Positions 25,560 through 36,471 of a stretch of 64,000 nt of DNA are shown one piece after another. A model generated the notes under the pieces. That model did no database searches and was not told the DNA's origin. It worked only from the letters and a program-made list of their open reading frames with translations. Both the position numbers and the translations under genes were made by a program. The DNA comes from Macrobrachium rosenbergii (Eukaryota; Arthropoda; Malacostraca; Decapoda; Palaemonidae), in assembly GCF_040412425.1 (NCBI RefSeq), contig NC_089753.1, forward strand, positions 35,576,413 to 35,640,412. Reading direction: 5' to 3'. Each line of letters starts with the position of its first letter. The stretch's first letter is position 1.

Positions 25560-25890
25560 TAAAGTATAAAGTACAGGCGAATTTGAGACACAAACACGCC
25601 TAAATGTGAACAACACGGTTCGTGTCATAAGTCATTCATATTCAACACCCGTTCAAAGGTATCACAAGATTTGGTTCTTTAAATCACTAGGATTTATGTC
25701 TTATCATATATGCTTTATGAAAAAAAAAAAAGTGCATGCGAATTTGAGACATGCACAGCCCTAAATCACATGATGATTTTAGCTAATTTGGTTGCTATAA
25801 GTTTTCCATGTTAACACCTGTTCGAAGGTATTACTTGTCAGATTTGGCTCTGTAAATCACAAATGATCATGTCCATTTTTATATCATTCG
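25560..25890. repeat. Diverged ~165-bp tandem duplication
   Basis: Unit 1 (about 25562-25727) and unit 2 (about 25728-25890) share 'GCGAATTTGAGACA', 'CCTAAAT', 'ATAAGT', 'CACCYGTTCRAAGGTATYAC', 'GATTTGGYTCT' and 'TAAATCAC'. Unit 2 starts after a 12-A run. Both are non-coding. Confidence 0.8.
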
Positions 25891-25997
25891 TATCTTCCAT
25901 AGGAATTTGATTGTGGGGCCCTGGATTTTTATTGGGAAACGGTACCCGAGTTTTTCTTATGTATGTTCTATATTTTGTTCGCTTTTATTAGCCTTAT

Positions 25998-26290
25998 TGT
26001 TTCTGGGTGTACTCTCTGCCGAATACATATTGTTTCTGGGTGTACTCTCTGCCGAATACATATTGTTTCTGGGTGTACTCTCTGCCGAATACATATTGTT
26101 TCTGGGTGTACTCTCTGCCGAATACATATTGTTTCTGGGTGTACTCTCTGCCGAATGCATATTGTTTCTGGGTGTACTCTCTGCCGAATACATACTGTTT
26201 CTGGGTGTACTCTCTGCCGAATACATACTGTTTCTGGGTGTACTCTCTGCCGAATACTCACTTTCTGGGTGTACTCTCTACCAAATACAT
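25998..26290. repeat. 33-bp minisatellite, 8 full + 1 partial copies
   Basis: Units start at 25998 and every 33 bp to 26229 (TGTTTCTGGGTGTACTCTCT, then GCCGAATACATAT), followed by a truncated and diverged last unit. Because 33 is a multiple of three, several frames stay open on both strands. The identical peptide repeat in each frame reflects the period, not coding. The first seven units are almost identical, pointing to recent expansion. Confidence 0.95.
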
Positions 26291-26345
26291 ACTATAACAA
26301 CGCTTAAAAGCATTACAAAGCTGACTAAATAGAACGCACTTAAGA

Positions 26346-26368
26346 TGATATTATTATTATTATTATTA

Positions 26369-26429
<61 letters not shown>
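26346..26429. repeat. (ATT)n microsatellite
   Basis: About 28 TTA units with one GTT interruption. Confidence 0.97.
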
Positions 26430-26432
<3 letters not shown>

Positions 26433-26467
26433 GTCGAAGAATGTTCACGTTCCAAGAAGAAAAAAAT

Positions 26468-26669
26468 GGAGGAAAAGAGCCATTAAGTGAAATTTGTGGT
26501 TCAGTTTTCTTATACACATTTTTACAGTTGAACAATTTACCAAATACTGTTCTTAGCTTAAAATAGCTCCTACGATTATCGTCAGCGTGCCCTTGAGATA
26601 TTCATCCGTAAAAACTAGGTGTAAAGGGAAAATAGAACCACAAATTTCACTTAATGAATGTTATCCTCT
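26468..26669. repeat. Inverted repeat with perfect 22-bp core
   Basis: 26481-26502 (CATTAAGTGAAATTTGTGGT + TC) is exactly complementary to 26635-26656. Pairing extends imperfectly outward and inward to about 26468-26516 and 26619-26669. The loop is about 100-130 nt. The right arm abuts repeat A copy 6 and the left arm lies just after an (ATT)n tract. Confidence 0.85.
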
Positions 26670-27100
26670 TTTAGTTTTTTGTCAAAGAAAACTATTATGC
26701 CGGTTTTGTCTGTCCGTCCGCACTTTATTCTGTCCGTACTTTTTTCTGTCCGCACTTTTTCTGTCCTCCCTCAGATCTTAAAAACTACTGAGGCTAGAGG
26801 GATGCAAAGTGGTATGTTGGTCATCCACCCTCCAATCACCAAACATACCAAGTTGCAGCCGTGTAGCCTCAGTAGTTTTTATTTTATTTAAGGTTAAAGT
26901 TAGCCACAATCGTGCTTCTGGCAACGATGTAGGAAAGGCCACCACCGGGCCGTGGTTAAAGTTTCATGGGCCGCGGCTCATACAGCATTACACGGAGACC
27001 GCCGAAAGATAGATCTATATTCGGTGGCTTTGATTATACGCTGTAGCGGCTGTACAGAAAACTCGAATGCGCCGAAAACTTCGACGCATTTTTTACTTAT
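26668..27100 (+). repeat. Dispersed palindromic repeat A, copy 6 (complete)
   Basis: 433 bp, + orientation: TTTTAGTTTTTTGTCAAAG start, 'GCCGGTTTTGTCTGTCCGTC', an extra CTGTCCGTAC iteration, central palindrome (about 26783-26883), 'GGCCACCACCGGGCCGTGG', ACCGCCGAAAG..TTCGGTGGC hairpin, end 'CGACGCATTTTTTACTTA'. A good template for a consensus. Confidence 0.9.
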
Positions 27101-28060
27101 TATTATAAAGCCCGCAGCTATTCATAAGGCTTGAAGCCTCAAAGGCCATTAACTCGAAAACCAAGCATATCATCGTTAAGAGCCAGAACAAGGAGAGCAA
27201 ATAAATCAGCAGTGATAAAACGCTAAACAGCTGAATACATGCATGCATAAACGGCATCAGCTCGAGAGACGGAAAGAGTTGGGTGTTGGTGCACGGCTCT
27301 CTGAGGTAGTTAACGTTCTTATTAAATGGCTTTCGTAGATGAGTTAATTACTTGGGGAGACTGGGGAGTAAGGGGGGGGGGAGGGGTTTAGTTACGTGCT
27401 GAAAGAACGTCGAAGCACCTGTAAGGATAGGTGTGTATTTACGTGAGCTCAAGAAATATCCAGGAGGTATAGGTTCGGTTACATGTCCTTTGAGGGTTGT
27501 AGGACGTTCACTGACCTGCGGGTTTGGTTTATAGGGCGAGAGCCGTCTCTCGGGTATTATTATATCGTTAGTCTTTCATTGGAAAGATATGGCATAGATT
27601 TTATTTTTTACGTGATTGATGTCACGGGCTACGCTGAGCACACGTCGGTCCGCCGCCGCTGTACAGTAGTGTGCACGGTCGATACGACAGTATACGAATC
27701 TACTGTATATTCCGTATTCTCCACGTTTCACACCGGGGCGGACAGACACGATCAACTCGCCTTTTATTATTATAGATTTGCTTTTGCTCAAGCAAGGGCA
27801 TTGATTTCAACATTTGACATGGTTTGTCTAACAGTAAATATTAGGGTGTATGTTGTCTTCCGTTAACTTGATTCTTGTGTTCCATCATGTTACACTTACA
27901 GGTGCGTTATTGTATTGTTTTAACTTCATAACTTCTCACAGTATCTTGATTTTAAACTGATGCCTAAAATGTCATAATAAACTTCATTAGTAGACATCTC
28001 AGCGGCGAGCTTTGGTAGGATCGCGTTCTCAATTCATTCACCTGTTGATGCTGTCCGGCT
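27101..28060. other. Unique sequence with a moderately GC-rich open stretch
   Basis: A + strand frame is open from 27483 to 27866. It is centred on a GC-richer part (27620-27770) with no low-complexity bias, but the translation has no domain I recognise and no clear splice-bounded exon. G-run at 27372-27381. It could be chance, a lineage-specific exon or 5' regulatory DNA. Confidence 0.35.
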
Positions 28061-28061
28061 G

Positions 28062-28097
<36 letters not shown>
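28061..28097. repeat. (CT)n microsatellite
   Basis: About 37 bp of CT. Confidence 0.95.
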
Positions 28098-28100
<3 letters not shown>

Positions 28101-28511
28101 ATTCTAGTCTAGCGAGTGTGATAATTAAAATTACATATTGTAATCGTCGTAGTTTGTCCAGTTTGTATCCTTGTAGTGTCTGGAATAAATAAGGAAGCAG
28201 TGTTGTGATTGCCCGTAAAAGGGTTTTTCGTTTGGAAGTAATATGTTCCTAATTATTTAGAGGTATGATATAACATGATGATCAAGAGGCAGTCTAAAGC
28301 ATATAGAAGATTGAGTTGATAATGTGATGGGGGGAAAAGGTAAGTTCTGTATGGGCATCTCATTGCAGCCAAAGAGGAAATGGGCAGTGGCTATACATCT
28401 GTAAAGTAAAGGAAAACTAGAGATTGTTAGTAAGATGAATCAGTTATGGCATTGGTGTGTTGAGGAAGGTGGCTGGAGTTTAGCAAAGTTTTAAGATACG
28501 AAGAAGACTGC

Positions 28512-28514
<3 letters not shown>
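28098..28514. other. Unique non-coding sequence
   Basis: No feature recognised. Confidence 0.5.

Positions 28515-28576
<62 letters not shown>
28515..28576. repeat. (GA)n microsatellite
   Basis: About 62 bp of GA. Confidence 0.97.
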
Positions 28577-28579
<3 letters not shown>

Positions 28580-29185
28580 TAGTGTAAGAAGGGATTGCCG
28601 ATAAGTTCTTCTTTTGCTGAGTTTCAGATGAACACAGACCCATCTGTCGTCATTGTTGGATGATTATGATTGCTGAAAGGATGTTCGGCTCCAAGGGATG
28701 GTCTCTGTGACCTTGGCTCCAGGTTTTTGTTTATCTTGTTTCCCCCCCTTTAATTTTCTCTCGTGCTTTGTGGTTTACTGTCACTTATCTGATATAGATC
28801 TGAATAAAGTCGCAGGGAAAGTACATCAACATCTCGAGGCCATCCCCTTCTCATCCTGGGGAACGGGGTGGGGTCGGGGATGGGATAGGGGCTTGGGTAT
28901 TGGGTTCTGGAACTTTAGTGGGTGGAGAAGTAGATGCGGGAAAAGTTGCTTCAAGTTTCTGTTTGAATAAGGATAAATTGCCTAATGATTTCTACCTTGA
29001 TTTTTGCTACTGTTTTAACTTTTGTTTCTATTTGGTTTTGGTTCTCCAGTGTGAAGTGGTTCCGCATGCTATATAATCACGGTACATATTAATACAGCAA
29101 TAGTTTATCGGTACAATCAACCATTCAATTCTTGTTTCCCTTTAAATATATATTCCTGATAAAGTCTCTTCTTAAATACCCCTTC

Positions 29186-29187
<2 letters not shown>
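28577..29187. other. Unique non-coding sequence
   Basis: A G-rich stretch at 28857-28910. No recognisable exon. Confidence 0.5.

Positions 29188-29263
<76 letters not shown>
29188..29263. repeat. (CT)n microsatellite
   Basis: About 76 bp of CT. Confidence 0.97.
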
Positions 29264-29266
<3 letters not shown>

Positions 29267-30208
29267 GCCAAATCAGTCCTCATGCCCTGAACTGGTAATT
29301 AAGTTAGGGTACGATTATGCTTGCGTGTTCTCATGCGTTGATTTATTACCACCCGTTCTGTGCTTGTGTGTGTGTGTGTGTGTGTGTGTTCGAGTGTGCG
29401 TGTGTGTGTGTGTTGGATGCAGCTTACGTGCTTTTACTTTCGGAGCCTGCTTGCATGCACAACAAAACAACCCATTAGAAACAATAAAAATCACTAATTG
29501 GAAAAATAAAGTTGGATATTGGCTGGGTTTTGGGGGGTAGGGGAGTGGAAGGGGGAACGAGGGGAAATAAAAGGAACGATTCGAAGGCTAGAGGGGAGGG
29601 AGGGCGTGGTGCCTGAGGGTGAGAGAGGGAGAGGGGGGGGGGGAGGAGGCGCGGCGATTGTAGATCGTTAGCTTTGATTCCGAAGCGTCAATTGTGATTT
29701 TCCCTTTATTTTTTATCTAATGAACTCTTAATTGACTTGTTATGAAAAGTGTCTAAAGAGCATAAAAGACCGAGAGAGAAATAATTGTTTTATTTTAAGT
29801 CTGAATTGGATATCTATGTCGGCGCTGGTGTTGATCGATAAGTGGTGTTGGCGGACCTTCCTTCCTTCCCCCATCTCCCCTCCCCTTTCCTTCCCCCCAC
29901 CTCCCCTTCCCCTCCCCTCCCCTCCCCTCTTCGTTTCCCCTTTCCTCACCTTCCTTGCTGGCTGACTGACTGACTGTTGCTGGTCGGGGCTGGGCTTGGG
30001 GATAAGTGCTAGGGAAGGCTCATTTAAAGTGAAGTGTGTTGGCTGGGTCAGGTAAGGTCACGAAGATATCGCCTTCTCTTATCCTCTTGGTTTTTGCTCT
30101 TTGCATTTTGCTTCATTCTCTCTTTCTTGCCCCCGACTTTATCTTTCATCCACTTTCCCTACATTACAAAAAAAAAAAGAAGAAAACTGCTCTGTTTTTT
30201 AGGGCCCA
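29264..30208. other. Non-coding, strand-asymmetric G- and C-rich blocks
   Basis: (TG)n at 29366-29413, a G-rich block (29530-29655, including a 9-10 G run near 29635), then a pyrimidine-rich block of CCCCTCC repeats (29868-29945). No gene. Confidence 0.6.
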
Positions 30209-30466
30209 TGTAGGCATTACTTATATTCTTGCAGCGTCCCTTCGGCCCTTAGCTGCAACCCCTCTCATTCCTTTTACTGTACCTCCGTTCATATCTTTCT
30301 TCCATCTGACTTTCCACTCTCCCCTAACAATTGATTCATGGTGCGAGGTATTCCTCCTGTTACACTTTTCAAATCTTTCTACTCTCAATTCCCGTTTCAG
30401 TACTGAATGACCTCTGAGGTTCCAGCTCTTGGCCTTTGACCTGAATTCTACTCTGTTCTGTTCCTT
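30209..30466 (+). mobile_element. SINE-like repeat B, copy 5 (5'-truncated)
   Basis: Begins inside the family at TGTAGGCATTACTTATATTC, lacking the first 50 bp. It then follows the consensus through 'CCTTAGCTGCAACCCC' and 'TCAGTACTGAATGACC' to 'TTTGACCTGAATTC' and a tail of TACTCTGTTCTGTTCC. The 5' truncation with intact 3' end fits retroposition. Confidence 0.87.
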
Positions 30467-30671
30467 AGGGCCCTTGTAAGTAGGCAAGCATATAGGCAAT
30501 CGGGGTTGTGTGTTTTTGGACTGTGTGCTAGCTCAGGCAATCTTGTCCAGGATGGATCAAGCTGAACAGTTCTGTCGTTCTGTCCTCTCCTCCTCTACCT
30601 CGCCGTCCTCTCTTCCCTTTAGGGCGTCTGTTTTCTACCCCCGCCTCCCTCCCTCCCTCCCTCCCAAACAC

Positions 30672-30727
30672 CCTCCTCCTCCTCCTCCTCCTCCTCCTCC
30701 TCCTCCTCCTCCTCCTCCTCCTCCTCC
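30672..30727. repeat. (CCT)n microsatellite
   Basis: About 18 CCT triplets. Confidence 0.97.
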
Positions 30728-31727
30728 AGTTTGAGGAGGGGGATGTGGTGGGTGTGTTGAATAATCGCCTTACCTTGACCCAACTCTTGTCTGGCCTACT
30801 GTGTTTTTGTCTTTGTACACTCTTGATCGGTGGGAGGACACGTTTGAAATTAATTATTATTATAAACGATTTATATAATATCTTCCTGCATATTTTAGGT
30901 ATGACGTGTTATGATTAATGAGCTAACCGTAGACATGAAATGATCCTGCTGATAATGTCTATTGACAGTATGCTGTTTATTGCACCGAAACTGCATCATG
31001 GTGACAACTGTTTGTAAACACAATTTACATGTCAGAGTAGGGAAAGTGTTTTTAGCTTTCTTTTTTGTTTGTGTAAAAGTAGGTGATGTTTCACGAGCAA
31101 ACTCATTAATGGATGTCCTTTGTATCGAAGGTTTATATTGGTATAATCACCCCTCGGAGAGCGTGCATCCCCCCCGCCCCTACTCCTCGAGTGTGGACTT
31201 GATCAGGTGAATTATGCCAATTCGTGTCCATGAATTTTCATGTAACCCCATGGGAAGTTTGAGCAAGGAGAGGGGCACCTTTCGGGCTATTTGTGTTGAT
31301 CCGGATTCAGGATCGAATCCGATTTGGCATTCCGGGTGGAGGAGCGAAGTGGCGAACGCTCGCCGGGGGGTTGATCGGAGGAGACGGCTTGTCACTTCGA
31401 CTGCCTTAGGAGAACAGAGGTAAAAATGTAATAGGTCTAGAATTCATTTTTTGATAAAGAAAAGTACCGTCCCGCGCTCTGTAGGGATGAATATTTGCCC
31501 ACTTGAAAACTGAAATGAAATCTCTTTTGGGAGAGATATCACAAACCTCCGGTGGTTATGGTTTTAGCCAAGGTCTCTATAGAGATAGACCTTGGTTTTA
31601 GCAATGCGCTATGGATGGGATTATTGGGTATACGAAACATTTAGTTATATACCTCGTAAACACTTCTCAGTTTCTGTCCGGGTTATTTTAGCGATGTCCA
31701 TCTTTTTAGGTAGGCCTGAATGTTACA
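30728..31727. other. Unique sequence, no gene recognised
   Basis: A GC-rich segment lies at 31300-31400, with an open frame (31214-31423) ending just after a GT-like donor; it has no recognisable domain. A hairpin CCAAGGTCTCTAT/ATAGACCTTGG sits at about 31568-31595. Confidence 0.45.
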
Positions 31728-31994
31728 CAAGTAAAAAATGTACACCGAAAACAGATCTGTCTTTCGGTGGTCTCGGTATATAATGCTGTATGAGCCGCGG
31801 CCCATGAAACTTTCAGCCATAGCTGAGGCTAGAGGGCTGCAATTTGCTATGTTTGATGATTGCAGGGTGGATGATCAACATACCAATTTGCAGCCCTCTA
31901 GCCTCAGTAGTTTTTTAGGTCTGAGGGCGGACAGAAAAAGTGCGAACGGACAGTCAAAGCCGGCGCAATAGTTTTCTTTTACAGAAAACTAAAA
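31728..31994 (-). repeat. Dispersed palindromic repeat A, copy 7 (two internal deletions)
   Basis: Inverted. 'CAAGTAAAAAATG' jumps directly to the CACCGAAAACAG..CTTTCGGTGG hairpin, so the CGGCGC hairpin is lost. After 'CCCATGAAACTTTCAGCC' the copy jumps to GCTGAGGCTAGAGGGC, losing the 'GGTGGTGGCC' block. The central palindrome and the 'TTTTACAGAAAACTAAAA' end are intact. Confidence 0.87.
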
Positions 31995-32254
31995 GGGACA
32001 ATTCATTTGGATTCCGTGTCTTTGACGATGTTTTGAAACCTCGTGAAAATTTCATTTTGCCTTAACTTTATTATCCAAAAGTGCACCACATTTTTAAAAG
32101 GTCAGTGACTGACCTTTATTTTGGTACGACAAGGGCGTTCCAGTGTAAAAACATGTTGGCTGAGGTTAATAAGACAAGAGGTTCACTGAATCAGGAGACT
32201 GAAGGTGCTACGGAAAGAATGGCGTAAGGTCCTACGACTTAATATCTTAAGAAA

Positions 32255-32614
32255 CAAGTAAAAAATAAAATGCGCTAAAGTTCCCTCGGCGCAATCGAGT
32301 TTTCTGTACAGCGTATAATGCTGTATGAAACTCTCAACCAAGGCCCATGAAGCTCATAGCCGGCCGTGGTGGCCTGTGTTGTTTCGGTACCAGACGCACG
32401 ATCATGGCTAATTTTTTACATTAAATAAAACAAAAACCACTGCGGCTACAGGGCTGCAATTTGGTATGTTTGATGATTGGAGGCTGGATGATCAACATGC
32501 CAATTTGCAGCCCTCTAGCCTTAGTAGTTTTTAAGATCTGAAGGCGGACAAAAAAAAGTGCGGACGGACAGACTACTAGCCATCTCGATAGTTTTCTTTT
32601 ACAGAAAACTAAAA
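32255..32614 (-). repeat. Dispersed palindromic repeat A, copy 8
   Basis: Inverted. 'CAAGTAAAAAATAAAATGCG', CGGCGC hairpin with mutations, no CCACCGAAAG hairpin, a central palindrome with CTGCGGCTACAGGGCTGC as a mutated arm, and the end 'TTTTACAGAAAACTAAAAG'. It uses the variant 'ACTAGCCATCTCGATAG' next to that end, shared with copies 1 and 11, which suggests sub-families. Confidence 0.87.
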
Positions 32615-33718
32615 GTTAGATGCGAGTTGAATCTGACGAGGAAAGAAATTAAAATGGGAAGAGGAATACAGCTGAGCTTTGGCCAGTTTTCACCAGAAAC
32701 AGTTGATAAAATGTCTTGATAAACTTACTTGTGATTACAATAGACTCGAGCACAGTAGTGCGCAAACCAGTCGGACTTGGAGGAGAGGTGTTAGAGAGAG
32801 ATTAATCATTTTCTGTTTCTAGGAGAGGTGGTAGAGAGAGCTTAATCTTTTTTCTTTTTTTTTTAGGAGAGGTGATAAAGAGAGCCTAATCATCTTTTTT
32901 ATCACAGTGTTCCATCTTTGCACGAAATGAGTCGGACTTGACACATTACTCATGTTGCCTGTTCAAAGCAAAATAGCTGGAATGGATTAGTGATGTCGTT
33001 TTCAGTTGCGTCCAGTCTGACCAATTTCTTCTTTAGAATGACCCGTATGGGGGTGGGGGGCCACTGCTCACAGTGTGATTAGTTGGCACACTGTAGACTC
33101 TGTTAAATTTTCTTTTGTGGCATCCGTTTGTCGTCCGCTGCATTATTTTTAATTATTTTTTTTTTCCCTTTAAGAACAAGTTCTTCGGCTAGCAATACGA
33201 CAAGTCTGTGGAACCCAGTGTCTGCTTAAGCATTTATTATAGTATAATGATGATGATAATCCAAGGAAATGAAGATGGCGATCCTATTTCAGAATTTGTA
33301 ACTTTGCTATTTGCCTGTTGGAAATGGCATCACAACATTTGAGAGTAACAATCCAGCGGTATGAAAAACGGAATGCCCTTGCCCACCCTTGGCAGTTTGA
33401 GTGAAACAGGAAATGCAGATGTCGCCAGTAAAACATAGCTAGTGCCATTAAATACCAACCAAACCGTGCAAGGGTTAAAATACTAAGAACTGATTAAATA
33501 ATGGAATTTGACATGACGTTGACCTGATATTTTTTGTCGTGAACACCATTCAGTCTTAATCCTTAATCCGAATATCAGTGTTGAAACTTGCAACCAACCT
33601 TAGTAGCTGATGTAAGGGGCTATTTGTCATAAGTTATTCACAAAGGTATTTTGGCATGTCTTCTCAACATAGACAAGTTTACACGAAAGCGCTAAAATTT
33701 TGGGATAACATTTCAAAT
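32615..33718. other. Unique non-coding sequence
   Basis: A small imperfect tandem of 'AGGAGAGGTGNTAGAGAGAGC' type, three copies at about 32779-32890. No gene recognised in the rest. Confidence 0.5.
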
Positions 33719-33798
<80 letters not shown>

Positions 33799-34106
33799 AT
33801 TTTTACTTTAAAATGAATGTGAGGGTTGGTTTTGGTAAATGAAAGAAACTCCTAACACCCAGATTGCTGAATTTAACTCTCTCTCTCTCTCTCTCTCTTT
33901 GTGGTATTTTTATTGCGTAATGTGTGAATTTAGTACCCACTGGTTAGTATTTGAAAATAATAGCTTGACCTCGTTGTTGTGTTGTACAGTGTTGTAAGTT
34001 TTAATACAATGGAGTAGAGTTATAGCGAGTTTTTTTTTTTCTCTTTAATTTGTATGGCTTCAGGCTTTGTCTTTTGACGTATGTGGAAGTGTAGGGGACC
34101 CAGAGA

Positions 34107-34178
<72 letters not shown>

Positions 34179-34208
34179 GTACCATACTATAATATTACGG
34201 TAAATATT

Positions 34209-34255
<47 letters not shown>
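33719..34255. repeat. (CT)n and (GA)n cluster
   Basis: CT at 33719-33794 and 33879-33898, GA at 34111-34176 and 34212-34255. CT and GA blocks are inverted relative to each other and could pair at a distance. Confidence 0.95.
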
Positions 34256-34258
<3 letters not shown>

Positions 34259-34493
34259 CGTTTAACAGGGAGACACAAATGGTACAACTAACTCAAGCAA
34301 AAACGGCCAACTGCAAACACCCCGCCATAAATGGATTTTTTTGGTCTTTTTTTTCTCTCGTCTTTTTTTTTTTTTAAGCCAAAAGTTAATAGAATGGATC
34401 CGGGTGTTACCAGGATTCGGTTTTTGCAAAACGGTCTCATGTCGGGAGTTTGTTGTGTTGGATGCTAGTAGTGATGCATAGTGGTGTAACTTT

Positions 34494-34498
<5 letters not shown>

Positions 34499-34562
<64 letters not shown>
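34499..34562. repeat. (CT)n microsatellite
   Basis: About 64 bp of CT. Confidence 0.97.
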
Positions 34563-34564
<2 letters not shown>

Positions 34565-34932
34565 GTTGTGTGTACAGGTACTGAAGAAGTAGAATAGAAA
34601 TATAAGTTTGTGAAAAGCAAGATCCAACACACACAGTTGTCGACACATCAAGATTTTAATTATAATTTTTGGACCTTTATTTTCTTTTATTCGTGGGCTT
34701 GCATACTGTTGAGAAGCCTTCATGTCTTGTAAGAAGTAATCTCTAGTTAGTGAAGCCGTGTCGAATTTCCTCTCGTTAATCCACATTAGCTTCTGTATTA
34801 ACAAAATGTGTCCACTGGAGTTTTTTGAAATGGGTAGAAGTGATGTACTGCAAAAACAGTCTTTTGATAATCTTTCGTTTGCAGATTTCAGCCTCGAGGG
34901 ACATTTTAGTTATATTTTTTTACCATCCCACC

Positions 34933-35067
<135 letters not shown>

Positions 35068-35296
35068 CACTGGTACATACACAAATACGTATGCTTATAC
35101 ACACATATACATTATCTCGTATGAAGCCTTTAGGCACCACAGACATTTTGGTCAACTTTTTTTCCTGCACCCCCCCTCCCCCTTAAAAATAGAACTTTAT
35201 ATCTTCAGTTTTAACCTTTTATGCTTTCCAGAAATGTTGTTGCAAAAAAAAAAAAAAATAAAAAGTTATAGAATTTCATTTTAGTAACTCAATGTG

Positions 35297-35311
35297 TTTC
35301 TCCTCCTGCAG
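35297..35311 (+). promoter_or_regulatory. 3' splice site of the calcineurin exon
   Basis: TTTCTCCTCCTGCAG gives a pyrimidine tract and AG immediately before the exon. The position and phase match the conserved phase-1 intron that precedes VPFPPSH in animal calcineurin A genes, as I recall them. Confidence 0.9.
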
Positions 35312-35515
35312 GTGTACCGTTCCCTCCGTCCCACAAATTAACGTGTACGGAGGTCTTCGACCCGAAGACAGGCAAGCCCAAATTCGAGTGGTTAAAGAAC
35401 CACTTCATTTTGGAAGGTCGCATAGAGGAGGCCGCCGCCCTCAGGATCATCAATGAGGGCGCCGCCCTCCTCCGGCAGGAGAAGACCATGATCGATATCG
35501 AAGCTCCAGTCACAG
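35312..35515 (+). CDS. CanA: Calcineurin A catalytic subunit (PP2B), internal coding exon
   Basis: Calcineurin A is the catalytic subunit of the Ca2+/calmodulin-dependent Ser/Thr phosphatase 2B. With the Ca2+-binding B subunit it dephosphorylates substrates such as NFAT-type factors in the cytosol. This 204-bp exon starts after a pyrimidine-rich AG acceptor (TTTCTCCTCCTGCAG, ending 35311) and ends before GT at 35516-35517 (CACAG|GTGGGT). It enters and leaves in phase 1: two bases complete a split codon, then 67 residues, then one base. The translation begins [10 protein letters not shown], continues [10 protein letters not shown] and [20 protein letters not shown], and ends [14 protein letters not shown]. 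This is the conserved stretch just before the metal-binding GDxHG motif, roughly residues 20-90 of a protein usually about 500-560 long, and is very close to insect calcineurin A. The catalytic core, B-binding helix, calmodulin site and autoinhibitory segment must lie on downstream exons outside the window. The + strand orientation defines sense for the window. The reading frame is intact, so a live gene is likely, not a retrocopy. Confidence 0.96.
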
Positions 35516-36002
35516 GTGGGTGTTTTTATTTATTTTAGACTGCTTTGGAACTTCCGCCTGCTTTTGGTTTCCCCAGGGCCTGATATTTTTATTCATTCTT
35601 TTATTTACTTGTGAACTGTTTTGTTTGAGATGCAGAGTCCAGTGAGAAGGACAGTCTAATATTCAGAAGTAGCCCAGACTTCTGAAGAAAGAAAAAAAAA
35701 AAAAAAGAAATAAATAAATAAGGGGGGGGAGTGAAATGTTTTTGGATCAAGGAAAAATGGAGAGAGGAAGGAAGTTCCAAAGCTTAAATGTACAGTAAAA
35801 AATCACGGATAAAATTCCCTCTTCTTCCTCTCCTCTCCTTCCAGCATGTCGATATTACGTCATACTTCTATATGGAGACAAGTGAATGATTGTCAGATCC
35901 CAAATTGAAACCTGGCATTAAATTCCCTGATAGCGAACGAACGATGTTGTCAATCTCGGAACCACAAGGAAGATGATTCGCATCTCTGGGCAAAAGCTTG
36001 AT

Positions 36003-36005
<3 letters not shown>

Positions 36006-36073
<68 letters not shown>
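36006..36073. repeat. (CT)n microsatellite
   Basis: About 68 bp of CT, 490 bp into the calcineurin intron. Confidence 0.97.
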
Positions 36074-36076
<3 letters not shown>

Positions 36077-36471
36077 TTCCGAAGGTGGTTTCCTTAATTG
36101 GCAGTTCTCGGAAATGCCAGTTTGTTTTGAGGAAGAAAAGAAAAGGGGACCCAGACTCTTCCCCTTAGGGAGCACTCGAGGGGAGAGAACTGTCAGTCAG
36201 TCCGTCTGTTAAATAGTCGACTAAAACCTGTTGGATTTCGAACGTGTCCGGGACGCGGTTCATTGGGTTCCGTCTTTAGTTTGGCGGTTTTTGTTTTGTT
36301 TATATTTATCTTGGAAAGACATTTTTGCGCGATAAAATCCAACTTGAGAAAGTGAGTTTTTTTTTTAATTCCCCGTCTTCGATTAGCAGAACTGACCGAT
36401 GTCAGGTAAGTGGCATACTTACGAGGGACGTTGGGCACTACCTATACCGTCTTTTTCATTAGGGGTGGGGT

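Noticed and set aside
25907..26332. 141-codon ORF with LFLGVLSAEYI repeats
   Set aside because: The 33-bp minisatellite keeps several frames open on both strands at once, which argues against selection for a protein.
27483..27866. 127-codon + strand ORF in a GC-richer patch
   Set aside because: No domain or signal recognised, no convincing splice borders, and an overlapping open frame exists on the other strand.
31300..31345. B-box-like GGATCGAATCC suggesting a tRNA gene or tRNA-derived SINE
   Set aside because: The T-stem does not pair and no acceptor, D-arm or anticodon arm can be placed around it.
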